A stretch of 64,000 nucleotides of DNA from Fidelibacterota bacterium UBA7301 (GTDB lineage: Bacteria; Fidelibacterota; Marinisomatia; Marinisomatales; TCS55), in contig DKQT01000014.1 of the NCBI GenBank assembly GCA_002471845.1, positions 15,397 to 79,396 on the forward strand, in the 5' to 3' direction. Below are positions 43,148 to 52,568 of this stretch, piece after piece (within the stretch, counting starts at the first letter, position 1; the number at the start of each line of letters is the position of its first letter). A model generated the notes under the pieces. It ran no database searches. It was not told where the DNA came from and saw nothing but the letters and a program-made list of their open reading frames with translations. Made by a program: the position numbers and the translations under genes.

Positions 43148-43768
43148 TTAAGAAAGAATTGCGTTAATCTTGGTTCTGAGGAGGTCGATAGCTACCTTAT
43201 TTTGCCCCCCTTCGGGGATAATAATATCGGCAAAATATTTAGAAGGCTCAACAAATTGTTGATGCATGGGGCGAACTGTTTTTAAATATTGATCAATTAC
43301 CGATTGAACGGTTCTTCTCCGCTCTTCCACATCTCGGGAAACGCGCCGTATGAATCGAATGTCATCGGGTGTATCGACAAAAATCTTAATGTCCATTAAT
43401 TCCCGCAGGGAGGGGTAATGAAGCGCCAGGATACCCTCAACCACAATCACGTGATGGGGGTCCACCGTTCGTTTCTCATCACTTCTTGCGTGGATCGAAA
43501 AATCATAAACAGGTACGGCGACCGATTGCCCCTTGATGAGGCTAATAAGTTGTTGGTTAAATAATTCAATATCAATCGCATCTGGGTGATCAAAATTTTG
43601 TTCATGCCGCTTTTTTAAGGGCAAGTTTGAAATATCGTGGTAATAGGCATCCTGCTCAATAACTACCACTTCTCCCTCGCCGTATTCTTCCAATAAACTT
43701 TTGGCGATGGATGTTTTGCCGGAGCCTGTGCCGCCGGCGATGCCGATTAGGATGGGAGAAGCACTCAT
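43148..43768 (-). CDS. udk: Uridine kinase
   Basis: It phosphorylates uridine and cytidine. The 206-residue protein has GIAGGTGSGKTSIAKSL, EQDAYYHDISNLP, NFDHPDAIDIELF and VEGILALHYPSLRELMDIKI. It overlaps cdd by four bases. Confidence 0.96.
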   Translation of the reverse strand: MSASPILIGIAGGTGSGKTSIAKSLLEEYGEGEVVVIEQDAYYHDISNLPLKKRHEQNFDHPDAIDIELFNQQLISLIKGQSVAVPVYDFSIHARSDEKRTVDPHHVIVVEGILALHYPSLRELMDIKIFVDTPDDIRFIRRVSRDVEERRRTVQSVIDQYLKTVRPMHQQFVEPSKYFADIIIPEGGQNKVAIDLLRTKINAILS

Positions 43769-44145
43769 TTCAATTTTGATTCATCAAATGGACTGGGAAG
43801 TAGAGCACTGCTGGTTGTTTCATTTTTAATTCCATTTTTATCACAGATATAAACAGGAATATCACCGCATAATTCCCAGATGACTTGACGGCAAGCCCCG
43901 CAGGGAGATCCACCGTTTTCTGTAGCTACCGCCAATGCTTTGAACTGGGAATGTCCTTCCGTGATAGCAGTAAAAAGGGCAGTCCGCTCCGCACAGTTGG
44001 ACAGTGGATAGCTTGCATTCTCTACATTGCAGCCGCCAGTGATTTTCCCATCGTACGTCTCCACAGCTGCACCCACCTTATAATTGGAATAAGGCGCACG
44101 GGACCTATCCATCATTTGGATCGCTTTGTTGATCAAATCATTCAT
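43765..44145 (-). CDS. cdd: Cytidine deaminase
   Basis: The 126-residue homotetrameric zinc deaminase converts cytidine to uridine. Zinc and catalytic residues are seen in NCAERTALFTAI (Cys, Glu) and GGSPCGACRQVIWEL (Cys, Cys). It overlaps both neighbours by four bases, so it is tightly coupled to udk and the upstream hydrolase. Confidence 0.96.
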   Translation of the reverse strand: MNDLINKAIQMMDRSRAPYSNYKVGAAVETYDGKITGGCNVENASYPLSNCAERTALFTAITEGHSQFKALAVATENGGSPCGACRQVIWELCGDIPVYICDKNGIKNETTSSALLPSPFDESKLK

Positions 44146-45341
44146 TTTTTCAGTGTGTTGAACCAGCCCAAGGCGCCGGCATAGGCAATAAATACAGAAC
44201 TGTCATGGGTGCCACCGGGGATGGTGATCAATTCAATGTTGGCCCCGTTTGCTTTTAGGCTGTCCCGCGCAATTACCGAATTATTATATCCAACGGTGCT
44301 ATCATTTTCACCGTGGAATAATTTTATGGGAGCTTTCGGAGACCAGCTAACAAGACTGTTTTTTGCAAAGACATTTTTTAATTCCTGTTCCCCATCACCC
44401 AAGTAGTCCGAAAGAAATTTCGCGGTGAATAAATCTTTAATTGTAGTGGTCAGTTCTTTATTGGCTTCACTGATAGTTTTTGACCCATCCATCAAATTAA
44501 GGATTTTCTCCGCATAGGGGCTTTGGAAAAGATCACTAGCTGGGCGATTTAGATTTTCAATTGCATTATAAGACATATAGGTGAATGACGTATAACCGGG
44601 CTGCGGGTAGGTTTCCCTGCTTAATATTCTGGTTGAAGAATAACGCATATCATAAGGGCCTGCCATGGGCGTTGAGGCAGTGACTGTAAATTCAGTGGCA
44701 TATTTTTCTTCGATCAGTTTATGGGTAGCCATTGCAACGTATCCACCCTCAGAATATCCAGCCAAGAATAATTGTCCGGTTTCATTTACATCATTGTCGC
44801 AGAGCCAGTTTTTTGTGGCTCGAATTTTATCCAACACTGCTTCAGCGACAAAGGCATGTACGTAGGGATGGACGACATCATTTGAAATGCCCAATCCTAA
44901 AAGATCCGGAGATGAACCGATATATCCTACGGAAGCCACAAACATGGCATCAAAACCACGAAGTGGTGTGATGGAAGCTACGTTGGATCGTTTTGATTCG
45001 GTACCATGCTGCCCGGAATAAATAGGATATGATTTTCCCGAATGATCTTCGTCAGGGACATAAATAGCACCGGAAGCCTGCCGGGGCTCTCCGTTCCAAT
45101 CTACTGTTTCATATACGATACTGTATACTTTTATACCCGTAACAGGGGTAACACCAATATCTAAGTTGTTTTCTTTAATGAAGTCTTCAAGAAAATCAAT
45201 ACCGATACTACCGAATGGTAGTACAGATATGATATGCCCTCGCCCTGATTCAGCCGTGGCGCAGTCCTCTGTTTTTGTCCCTTCGCACCCGATAAGGAGC
45301 AAGAGGAGCAATAGGATGAATAATCTGGAAAATGACTTCAT
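44142..45341 (-). CDS. Lipoprotein alpha/beta hydrolase, secretory-lipase-like
   Basis: The 399-residue protein has a lipobox (LLLIGCEG). The nucleophile elbow is GYSEGGYVAM; a late Asp in FHGENDSTVGY and a His in IPGGTHDSSVF complete the triad. It matches the LIP/secretory-lipase hydrolases that act on esters at the cell surface; the substrate is unknown. It lies between the rhomboid gene and cdd in the same run. Confidence 0.8.
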   Translation of the reverse strand: MKSFSRLFILLLLLLLIGCEGTKTEDCATAESGRGHIISVLPFGSIGIDFLEDFIKENNLDIGVTPVTGIKVYSIVYETVDWNGEPRQASGAIYVPDEDHSGKSYPIYSGQHGTESKRSNVASITPLRGFDAMFVASVGYIGSSPDLLGLGISNDVVHPYVHAFVAEAVLDKIRATKNWLCDNDVNETGQLFLAGYSEGGYVAMATHKLIEEKYATEFTVTASTPMAGPYDMRYSSTRILSRETYPQPGYTSFTYMSYNAIENLNRPASDLFQSPYAEKILNLMDGSKTISEANKELTTTIKDLFTAKFLSDYLGDGEQELKNVFAKNSLVSWSPKAPIKLFHGENDSTVGYNNSVIARDSLKANGANIELITIPGGTHDSSVFIAYAGALGWFNTLKK

Positions 45342-45356
45342 TTGGAATCCCCGTAT

Positions 45357-46013
45357 TTAATATTCGAACTTAACAAGTTTAAAGGCTTGATGTAGCATAA
45401 TGCCAGTAATAAATCCGCCCACATGTGCGAACCATGCCACACCGCCAGTAGTGTCTAAACCCAGTGTTCCCATCCCATTGGTGAGTTGATTAAAAAACCA
45501 GAATCCCAACACAATGCTGGCGGGAATACGAACGGTTGTGAAAAATATAATAATAAAAATAAACACATGTACCCTGGCGTGGGGAAAGCGAATCATATAG
45601 AGTCCTAGCACACCCGCGATTGCACCGGAAGCCCCTACCATAGGGATCTCAGAACCGGGATTCATAAGGACTTGGCAGAGGGTCGCGGCCACGCCACACA
45701 AAATATAGAAAAAAGCGAATTTCACGTGGCCCAATGTACTTTCTACATTATCCCCAAATAACCAAAGGAACCACATATTCCCCAGGATATGTGCAATGCC
45801 ACCATGAAGGAACATGGAAGTAAACATAGTAAGGATGGAAAATTCTGCCGGGATCAATCCGAAAGTGTAAATGAAGATCGCTTCAGCTTCCGGGTCTTTC
45901 ATTCCCATACTGAATTGAAATAGGAATATGAATACATTGATGGCGATCAACCCATAGGTCACGTAGGGAATAAGCACTCTTGGATTGTCATCTTTGTAAG
46001 GGAAAAACATCAA
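45357..46013 (-). CDS. Rhomboid intramembrane serine protease
   Basis: The 218-residue protein has six or so helices. The catalytic Ser is in VGASGAIAGVLG and the His in AHVGGFITG; HGGIAHILGNMWFLWLFGDN is the conserved loop-helix region. It overlaps the M23 gene by four bases. Confidence 0.93.
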   Translation of the reverse strand: MMFFPYKDDNPRVLIPYVTYGLIAINVFIFLFQFSMGMKDPEAEAIFIYTFGLIPAEFSILTMFTSMFLHGGIAHILGNMWFLWLFGDNVESTLGHVKFAFFYILCGVAATLCQVLMNPGSEIPMVGASGAIAGVLGLYMIRFPHARVHVFIFIIIFFTTVRIPASIVLGFWFFNQLTNGMGTLGLDTTGGVAWFAHVGGFITGIMLHQAFKLVKFEY

Positions 46014-48253
46014 TACACCTTGAACTCAATGTTTCGGGATGTTTCATTTCCGGCGCGATCCCGTACCTTGAATTGAATAGTGTGGGTACCGATAGGCAGT
46101 GGCCGCTCCATTTCGTAGTAAATAGTTTTGGATTTGGGTTGGTAGGCATAGAACAAGGAAGTGTTATCCAATTTCAATTCAAATGAATCTTCCTCCGGTT
46201 CGAACCCGGAAAGCGCATCATCAATTATTATTTTGAACTGATTTAATTCCAGAGATGGATAATTACCATTGTGTCCTGGATGCATAGACTTGATCATTGG
46301 TGGCGTCACATCCTCGATAATGGCAATCGCATCCAGATGTTTTACTTCTCCTGTGAGAACCTGCCGATCGTTATTGTTCTCTGTAGGAATAAATGACCAG
46401 CCTTCTTTTTGGTCGTAGTAATACAGGTGAATTTTGTCCCGATCCTTGAGTTTGGTCGGATACCGAATGCCGATATTTACCGGTTTTAATAAGGGCCGTT
46501 CAAAAGGCTGAAGTTGGTAAACACGGGAGAGTAAATTACCGTTTTTTATAGGAGCATGTTTATGAACCGCTTCGATCCACATGAGGGTTGGACTGGTGAT
46601 AGATGGCTTTTTGGTGCGGATGGAACAAAAGCTATCCTTGGAAACAGCGGTGACGGATATGCCGGGCATGGCTACTGTATAGGGGAAGTCAAAGCGGACC
46701 TGTCGCTCGATGGACCTCTTCAGGATCACCTCGATCTGATCTACATTGTCAAACATAAGGGGATCGATGGGTTGGGTCAAATAAACCGATGGTTGGATCT
46801 GATTCAAAGGAATGGTCTCATACTGGTATTCTCCCTTTAATCTCAGGGAAAGGTTTACATCTACCACCTGTTCCGGCTGAACCTGCACGTAAACCCCGGC
46901 ATCGGTGTGGGAAATATCCATATTAACATTCACGCTTAGATGGTCTCCGGTGTGTTTTTCGCCGACCCAATGTGCTGGTATGGATCGCGTTCCCAATTTA
47001 TTTTGTGCAATGAACTGCAGCGCTTTTCGCTCCACTTGTTTTTTGGGGACGGTGATGATTCGCCCTGCTTCGATGGATTCTGAAGACTGGATAACGACCT
47101 GTTCATCGGCGAAACCGTAGGGGGTAAAGGAATAAACGATCACTGATTCTATGGGGAGGGTAATACTTTTGGGCTGAATTAGGAATGAGAGAAGTTCGTC
47201 TGTTTCACCGAGCTTTTCTAAAACCACTTCAAACGGCGCCATATTAAATACTGTACCATGGACTGTTCTTGTATTCTTAAGTACATCCATGACAAGAATT
47301 TCTATATCGTGATATCCAGGTGTAAGGTTCAAAATGCCACTGGTTGAATCGTCATGGATTGGTACCATGGGATCAGTATCATTGCGGTAAAGTTTTATAA
47401 AATCGCCCAAATTTAATCGGGAGTTACGGTAATCCCTGATATAGTTTGCTGTGGTAAGCCAGTTGTAATCCAGCCGGTCAAACTGAAGGGTATGATGTAA
47501 TTTTTCATCAATATACACCTCAACCCGGTGAAGTTGATAAATATTATTGGCTCCTTGCCGTTTATCAAATGCTTTGATCGACAGCCCCAAGCTACCAGAA
47601 ATATTGATTGTATCAGGGAAATTGTATTCACCTTTCTTATCCCGAAAAAGGGGGAAGTTCTGGGGCAATTGATTCCCGTTGACCCAACTTTCACTATTGA
47701 GTGGTGTGAGTGATATTTCTTCAGCAATGGGAGCTAATCGGTCGGCTTGGGATAATCCACTGGTGAGGGGGTTCAGTGGTTGGCCAAAGGGATTGCGAAT
47801 TTCGATATGAAGGTGAGGCCCGAATGAAAACCCAGTATTTCCGGAATAAGCAATTACATCTCCTTTTTCAAATCGAAATTCTTCCGGTGATGGAAAAATA
47901 TTGGTTATATAAGATTCCCCTGTTTTCTGTGCTTCTTCCAGGCGATCTTCAAGTCGAGGGCTGAATTTACTTAAATGAGCATAAACGGAAGTTTGACCAT
48001 CATCCATGGTGAGGTAAAGGGCACGGCCAAACCCGGAATAATTGGTAACTATCCGTGAAATATGTCCGTCTGAAACAGCAAAGACTGGATGACCAATCAC
48101 GCCGCCGGTTTTGATATCCAAACCTAAATGATAACCCGTTGTACGGAATTCGCCAAAATTGGATGAGAGATGTTTACCTACATCTGTTGGCCAAGTATAG
48201 TCCTGAGCCAGAATAGATGAAATGGTAAGTATTAAAACGGTGAGAAGTTTCAT
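46010..48253 (-). CDS. M23-family (LytM) peptidase-domain periplasmic protein
   Basis: The 747-residue protein has a signal peptide (MKLLTVLILTISSILAQ), a LytM/M23 domain in the first 170 residues with both metal motifs (TGYHLGLDIKTGG, with H-x3-D, and HLHIEIR), then about 550 residues of beta-rich, Ig-like modules. It may cut or bind cell-wall peptides. ATG 48253 is chosen because it starts the signal peptide; an open-frame TTG lies at 48280. Confidence 0.85.
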   Translation of the reverse strand: MKLLTVLILTISSILAQDYTWPTDVGKHLSSNFGEFRTTGYHLGLDIKTGGVIGHPVFAVSDGHISRIVTNYSGFGRALYLTMDDGQTSVYAHLSKFSPRLEDRLEEAQKTGESYITNIFPSPEEFRFEKGDVIAYSGNTGFSFGPHLHIEIRNPFGQPLNPLTSGLSQADRLAPIAEEISLTPLNSESWVNGNQLPQNFPLFRDKKGEYNFPDTINISGSLGLSIKAFDKRQGANNIYQLHRVEVYIDEKLHHTLQFDRLDYNWLTTANYIRDYRNSRLNLGDFIKLYRNDTDPMVPIHDDSTSGILNLTPGYHDIEILVMDVLKNTRTVHGTVFNMAPFEVVLEKLGETDELLSFLIQPKSITLPIESVIVYSFTPYGFADEQVVIQSSESIEAGRIITVPKKQVERKALQFIAQNKLGTRSIPAHWVGEKHTGDHLSVNVNMDISHTDAGVYVQVQPEQVVDVNLSLRLKGEYQYETIPLNQIQPSVYLTQPIDPLMFDNVDQIEVILKRSIERQVRFDFPYTVAMPGISVTAVSKDSFCSIRTKKPSITSPTLMWIEAVHKHAPIKNGNLLSRVYQLQPFERPLLKPVNIGIRYPTKLKDRDKIHLYYYDQKEGWSFIPTENNNDRQVLTGEVKHLDAIAIIEDVTPPMIKSMHPGHNGNYPSLELNQFKIIIDDALSGFEPEEDSFELKLDNTSLFYAYQPKSKTIYYEMERPLPIGTHTIQFKVRDRAGNETSRNIEFKVY

Positions 48254-48321
48254 AAGATAAATTGCTGACAAGGCTGTCAATTTATCCCATATAGAGGATT
48301 TAAAAACAGAAGATTGGCAAT

Positions 48322-48357
48322 AAAAAAGGCCCGCCCCGATTTCGAGACAGGCCTTGA
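48322..48357 (-). terminator. Terminator after the PDZ gene
   Basis: On the minus strand AAGGCC and GGCCTT form the stem base (48350-48355 with 48326-48331), with further pairing inside, followed by TTTTA. It separates the PDZ gene from the M23 operon. Confidence 0.8.
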
Positions 48358-48383
48358 TGAAGACTCAATAAATAAGTGGAGGC

Positions 48384-49280
48384 TTATGATTTTTTGAGTT
48401 TTCTGATTTCCTTTCGGAGTTCTTTCAATTCTTTTTTTAGCTCATCCATTTCATCCCGGAGATTGTCATTGTATCGGGGCCCCGCCATACGGAACTTATA
48501 TTCCTTATGGAGCTTTTCACCGGATTTCCTCAATTTTTCGGTTTTTTCCTTTAGATGATTGGCATGTTTTTTCAGATGTTCTTCATCTATCTCAAAGTTG
48601 CCGCCCTCTGGAGAAAAGAAAAGTACATCATGGTCATCGCCATTAAGTTCTATCATGGGCATTTTGCCTGTCCATGAGAAATTGTTTTTTTGGGAACCGA
48701 GTGTCGCCGTGAAATCTCTTTTCCGCCCCTTGCGGACGATCCCTAGCTTTACTTCTGATTCTGGATCCTGCCGGCTGATGGCCCGCTGCAAATCAGAAGT
48801 GGTAGAAACATTATCATCATTAACTGAAAGGATGATATCCCCTGCCTTCAATTTGGCCTTATCAGCAGGACTGTCCTCTACCACTTCCGAAATCAAAACA
48901 CCGTTCCCACTGTTAACTTTAAAATATTCTCTGAGCCCATCTGTCAGTTCCTGGATCTGTACACCTAAATATCCACCGGAATGGATTTTAAATACATTAT
49001 CATCATCAAAGACCATAGTTTGAATATTTACATCCATATCGGCCAATTTTTCTTTAACTTCTTTCAGGGCTTTTTTATCACCGATATCAATGGTGTATTC
49101 TTTTTCTTCACCATCTTGAGTAACCACGATGGTCATTTCATCACCATTGGTTTCTACATCCACATCAACGGTTTGTTCTTTGTTGCCTTTGTGAAGGGCT
49201 TTCTTTTTGACGACAACTTTTTTCTGCTGACCGACCGCGATACCGGCAATCAGCAAAAGGCTTAAAATCCATCTGGACAT
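48384..49280 (-). CDS. Secreted PDZ-domain protein with coiled-coil tail
   Basis: The 298-residue protein starts at 49280 with a signal peptide (MSRWILSLLLIAGIAVGQQ) and AAGGGA seven bases upstream. It has a Lys-rich, beta segment, one PDZ domain (about residues 103-195, GGYLGVQIQELTDG, DSPADKAKLKAGDIILSV) and a highly charged coiled-coil C terminus (LKKELKELRKEIRKLKK). There is no protease domain, so it is probably a periplasmic binding or regulatory protein. Confidence 0.8.
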   Translation of the reverse strand: MSRWILSLLLIAGIAVGQQKKVVVKKKALHKGNKEQTVDVDVETNGDEMTIVVTQDGEEKEYTIDIGDKKALKEVKEKLADMDVNIQTMVFDDDNVFKIHSGGYLGVQIQELTDGLREYFKVNSGNGVLISEVVEDSPADKAKLKAGDIILSVNDDNVSTTSDLQRAISRQDPESEVKLGIVRKGRKRDFTATLGSQKNNFSWTGKMPMIELNGDDHDVLFFSPEGGNFEIDEEHLKKHANHLKEKTEKLRKSGEKLHKEYKFRMAGPRYNDNLRDEMDELKKELKELRKEIRKLKKS

Positions 49281-49337
49281 GTTGAGTCCCTTTCCCATAA
49301 TTGTGTGTCTATACGCCCTTAATTCCGGTTGGTTCCA

Positions 49338-51770
49338 TCATAATGGTTTGACCAAAACCACCGTTTGAATATCTTCCCAGAATTTTCCTGTGGTCACATC
49401 TCGTGCTTCAAATTTGACAATATAAATACCGATCCGGGCAGGATCTCCATTGGATCGTTTTCCATTCCAATACAGCAGTCCTTCCTGGGTAGAAGCTTGA
49501 CTCCAATAAGGGGTAGCAATTTTTCGTCCCGTTACATCAAATATGTTTATGGTGATGGCCGCTTGTTCATATGGAAGTTGATAGCGGATGGTTAGCTGGT
49601 CATTCACGCCGTCTCCATCGGGCGAGAATGGATTGGGATCAAATTCAACTAAACCGGAAGTCGCCAATGTTTCATAAAAAATACTGTTTGATTTTCCCGG
49701 CGTCATGGCTTTTGCATCAACGGTAATTGCCCAGCGGGAGGAATCATTGGAAATATAGTTGAGGCGAAATTTTTCAGTTGAGCGTCCATCCATTATGGGC
49801 CAGTTTTCCGAATAGATGAGCGAATCAACAATGGTGCCTGTCATGTCATAAAGAAAGATTCCATCGGAGGTATTGTTGAGGGATGGCCATTGATCAGCCA
49901 AAACCACTGCATCTGCCGTATATTGGTAAATGGTACTATCTTGGGCTAAAACCAAATATTGGTCTTGATTGATGATAATTTCAGGGATGGGCTTCTTCAC
50001 TTTAGATTTGTCAGATATGAACCACCCGGATACGTTAAGGGATGATGGGAAGTAAATTTCAATGAATTCAGTCTGGCCTGTATTAGGTATGGATAAAAAT
50101 TCATTAAATAAAATTGTGCCAAAGGGATAGCTCACTTTGATCGTGTCAAAGGCTACATTGTTAGTACTGTTCTCATCTCCATTGATGGCCAATTGAATTT
50201 CTAAAGGATGGATACCGGAAGATACGCCCGGGACTTCGATCTGAACCAAGACAGTATCCCGGGATTGAATGGCTGAAAAATTACCGGAAGTAAGTTCACT
50301 GCCATTTTCTGAAATAGACAGGTTGCCCGAAAAAGGAAGCACGCCGGAATTGGTAATTCCGACTTGGATTTTAAACGGTGTATTCTGTTTTGGATAAAAG
50401 GGCGTGTGTAATACAGAGTCCTGGATTAAGGCCCCATCAATATTATGCCACATGGTAGCATTGGGATAGCCGGGGGTCATGATAATTGAATCAGGGGATT
50501 GTGTCCAGTGAGCCTCGTTGTTAGATATGAATTCTGGCCGCTGTTTTTCTGCGGAGATTTCTGCCACTACGGGCCATGTATCGCTATTATAGACTAAGCT
50601 ATCAACGATAAACCCCATCATGTCATAAATGAAAATGGCATCGCCGCCATTGTTCAGCGCTGGGAAGGATGGGGGTACAATAAAATGCATTTCAGGATTG
50701 ACCAAGGGCGCAATATTTGAATCGGCGGCGATGACAACATAATCATTAGATAGAATAGGGGTCTCGCCCAGGGGGCGCCCCCCTTTACTGTTGTCACTGA
50801 TAGACCATCCACGCAAAGATAAATTGGTATCGGCAACCAATTCGACAAACTCGGACTGATCATTATTGGGCCGTGCCATGAATTCATTAATGTGGACCGT
50901 ATTCCAATCATACTGCACTGCCAGTTCAATTTGTCCGGCATTGTTTGTGATATCTCCATCACCCGTTATTAATAGTTCAACCAATAACGCATGATAGCCC
51001 GATTGAGAAAATGGTCCCAGGTCGATACTGAACTTGGCTGTATCCAATTCTGATATGCTGCCAATATCTGTATTGGCAAGGGCGTTCCCCGATTTCGAAA
51101 CAATAATTTCTCCTGTGATGGTGTTGATGCCGTCATTCACAACTTGGATGGAAAGGGTGGTGAGGTCCGATTTTGACAATTTAGTTTTGGACAGGCTTAA
51201 TGAATCAGTCAGTAAATGGCCATCTATATTGTAAGGGACGACGCTATTGATTTCCCCCGGTGTGCCTAAAGAATCACGGCTGGCTTTCCAATTAGAAAGT
51301 GTATTGGGAAAATGGTTACGGACGCGCTCAAGGGAATATCCCGGAGAAGAAATATCGGTCCACCCCAAGCTGTCGGAGATATTTCCGGATGCATTAATGA
51401 GATAAAGTGAATCACTGCCGGAGAGGCCATTGCCGATTGATTTATCATCCACTTTCATCATGATGGTATTGGTCGGAATAGTGTAAATGCCGTTGTCCAT
51501 TGGATAGTCCCCTTCCATGATGAGACCATATCCTTCGGGCGGAATCTTGCGGCCGTTGCTGGAATCCTCGATGGTGTCGGTGGAATATTTATCCCGGATA
51601 GTCCATCCTGAAAGATCAACCGTATCGGCGGTTGGGTTGTAAAGTTCGATAAATTCGTTGGGGGAATCGCTGCCTTCGAGATTGTACATCACTTCGGTGA
51701 TGATCACCTGCCCGTTGAGAGAAACAACGGAGAAAAGAAGAATTGTATATCGAAGAAAAACAGGGAACAT
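49338..51770 (-). CDS. Large secreted protein with lamin-tail domains and FlgD-like C terminus
   Basis: The 810-residue protein has a signal peptide (MFPVFLRYTILLFSVVSLNGQ). Three lamin-tail domains (LTD) repeat: IITEVMYNLEGSDSPNEFIE, VHINEFMARPNNDQSEFVE and ILFNEFLSIPNTGQTEFIE. CARDB-like adhesion modules lie between them. The last 100 residues (FDPNPFSPDGDGVNDQLTI ... WNGKRSNGDPARIGIYIVKF) are a FlgD/CHU_C-type Ig fold as found at the ends of FCB surface proteins. It is probably surface-exposed or released. An open-frame TTG at 51809 is less likely. Confidence 0.8.
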   Translation of the reverse strand: MFPVFLRYTILLFSVVSLNGQVIITEVMYNLEGSDSPNEFIELYNPTADTVDLSGWTIRDKYSTDTIEDSSNGRKIPPEGYGLIMEGDYPMDNGIYTIPTNTIMMKVDDKSIGNGLSGSDSLYLINASGNISDSLGWTDISSPGYSLERVRNHFPNTLSNWKASRDSLGTPGEINSVVPYNIDGHLLTDSLSLSKTKLSKSDLTTLSIQVVNDGINTITGEIIVSKSGNALANTDIGSISELDTAKFSIDLGPFSQSGYHALLVELLITGDGDITNNAGQIELAVQYDWNTVHINEFMARPNNDQSEFVELVADTNLSLRGWSISDNSKGGRPLGETPILSNDYVVIAADSNIAPLVNPEMHFIVPPSFPALNNGGDAIFIYDMMGFIVDSLVYNSDTWPVVAEISAEKQRPEFISNNEAHWTQSPDSIIMTPGYPNATMWHNIDGALIQDSVLHTPFYPKQNTPFKIQVGITNSGVLPFSGNLSISENGSELTSGNFSAIQSRDTVLVQIEVPGVSSGIHPLEIQLAINGDENSTNNVAFDTIKVSYPFGTILFNEFLSIPNTGQTEFIEIYFPSSLNVSGWFISDKSKVKKPIPEIIINQDQYLVLAQDSTIYQYTADAVVLADQWPSLNNTSDGIFLYDMTGTIVDSLIYSENWPIMDGRSTEKFRLNYISNDSSRWAITVDAKAMTPGKSNSIFYETLATSGLVEFDPNPFSPDGDGVNDQLTIRYQLPYEQAAITINIFDVTGRKIATPYWSQASTQEGLLYWNGKRSNGDPARIGIYIVKFEARDVTTGKFWEDIQTVVLVKPL

Positions 51771-51792
51771 GACAGAAAATAATGAAAAACAC

Positions 51793-51822
51793 TTGAATCG
51801 CGTTAACAAAATCGTGTAAAAT
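51793..51822 (+). promoter_or_regulatory. Candidate sigma-70-like promoter for lexA-imuB-dnaE2
   Basis: TTGAAT (51793-51798) and TAAAAT (51817-51822) are separated by 18 bases. The predicted start lies near 51829, on top of the repeat pair described next, and about 135 bases before the lexA ATG. Confidence 0.45.
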
Positions 51823-51842
51823 ACTTACGAGTAACTTACGAG
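51823..51842 (+). promoter_or_regulatory. Direct repeat ACTTACGAG x2 overlapping the predicted start point
   Basis: ACTTACGAG occurs at 51823-51831 and again at 51834-51842, an 11-base step. The junction contains the inverted TTAC-GA-GTAA (51825-51834). The position just downstream of the -10 fits a repressor site; LexA is the obvious candidate. Confidence 0.45.
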
Positions 51843-51938
51843 AATAAAACATTAACGCAAAAACACAATGAGACAAAGAAGAATACAAAAAATGAAACGG
51901 TATTATTTACTCACCAAAACCCTCTTCGTGAATTTTCG

Positions 51939-51949
51939 CGCTATTAGCG
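51939..51949 (+). promoter_or_regulatory. 11-bp palindrome just upstream of lexA
   Basis: CGCTA-T-TAGCG lies 13 bases before the lexA ATG. It is a possible second operator or a hairpin that masks the ribosome binding site; no SD sequence is seen there. Confidence 0.3.
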
Positions 51950-51962
51950 GTTAAATAATTAA

Positions 51963-52565
51963 ATGGCTTTATCGCCCAAACAACAACGATTTTTAGATTT
52001 TATTCAACGCCATACAGTTGAATATGGACAGGCCCCTTCCTATGAAGAAATTATGAATGGAATGGGGTTTGCCTCCCTGGGAACGGTCCACTGGTATGTC
52101 AATGCCCTGACTCACAACGGCCATCTCGACCGTTCCAAAGGACCTAACGGCAAGCGGGCCTTAGCCCTTACCTGTGAGGAGCACGCCACACCGGCCCGCC
52201 TGCCTTTGTTGGGTTTAATCGCCGCCGGGGTGCCCATCGAAGCGCTGGAAAATGCTGAATCCGTAGCAGTGCCCCAGCCCTTTGTCCATTCGGAGAATTT
52301 TGTGCTGCAGGTTAAAGGGGATTCCATGATCGGGGATCATATCGAAGATGGGGATTATATCATTGTACGTAGATCCGCCGAAGTCAACCCAGGGCAGATC
52401 GTGGTGGCCCTTATCAACGGTGAAGCCACCCTCAAGCGTTATCAGCCCGTGAATGGGCATATAGAACTTCATCCCCGGAATCCGAATTACCCGGTTATTA
52501 CGGTGGATCAAACAGATCATTTTCAAATCAACGGCGTGCTCCTTTATTCCTTCCGGGAATATTGA
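51963..52565 (+). CDS. lexA: LexA-type SOS repressor
   Basis: The 200-residue protein has the N-terminal winged helix (LSPKQQRFLDFIQRHTVEYG, PSYEEIMNGMGFASLGTVHW) and a self-cleaving peptidase domain: the cleavage bond Ala88-Gly89 (LIAAGVPIEA), catalytic Ser121 (VKGDSMIGD) and Lys158 (GEATLKRY). It should repress damage genes until RecA triggers cleavage. It is the first gene of a cassette with an ImuB-like protein and DnaE2, with gaps of 3 and 9 bases. Confidence 0.95.
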   Translation: MALSPKQQRFLDFIQRHTVEYGQAPSYEEIMNGMGFASLGTVHWYVNALTHNGHLDRSKGPNGKRALALTCEEHATPARLPLLGLIAAGVPIEALENAESVAVPQPFVHSENFVLQVKGDSMIGDHIEDGDYIIVRRSAEVNPGQIVVALINGEATLKRYQPVNGHIELHPRNPNYPVITVDQTDHFQINGVLLYSFREY

Positions 52566-52568
52566 AGT

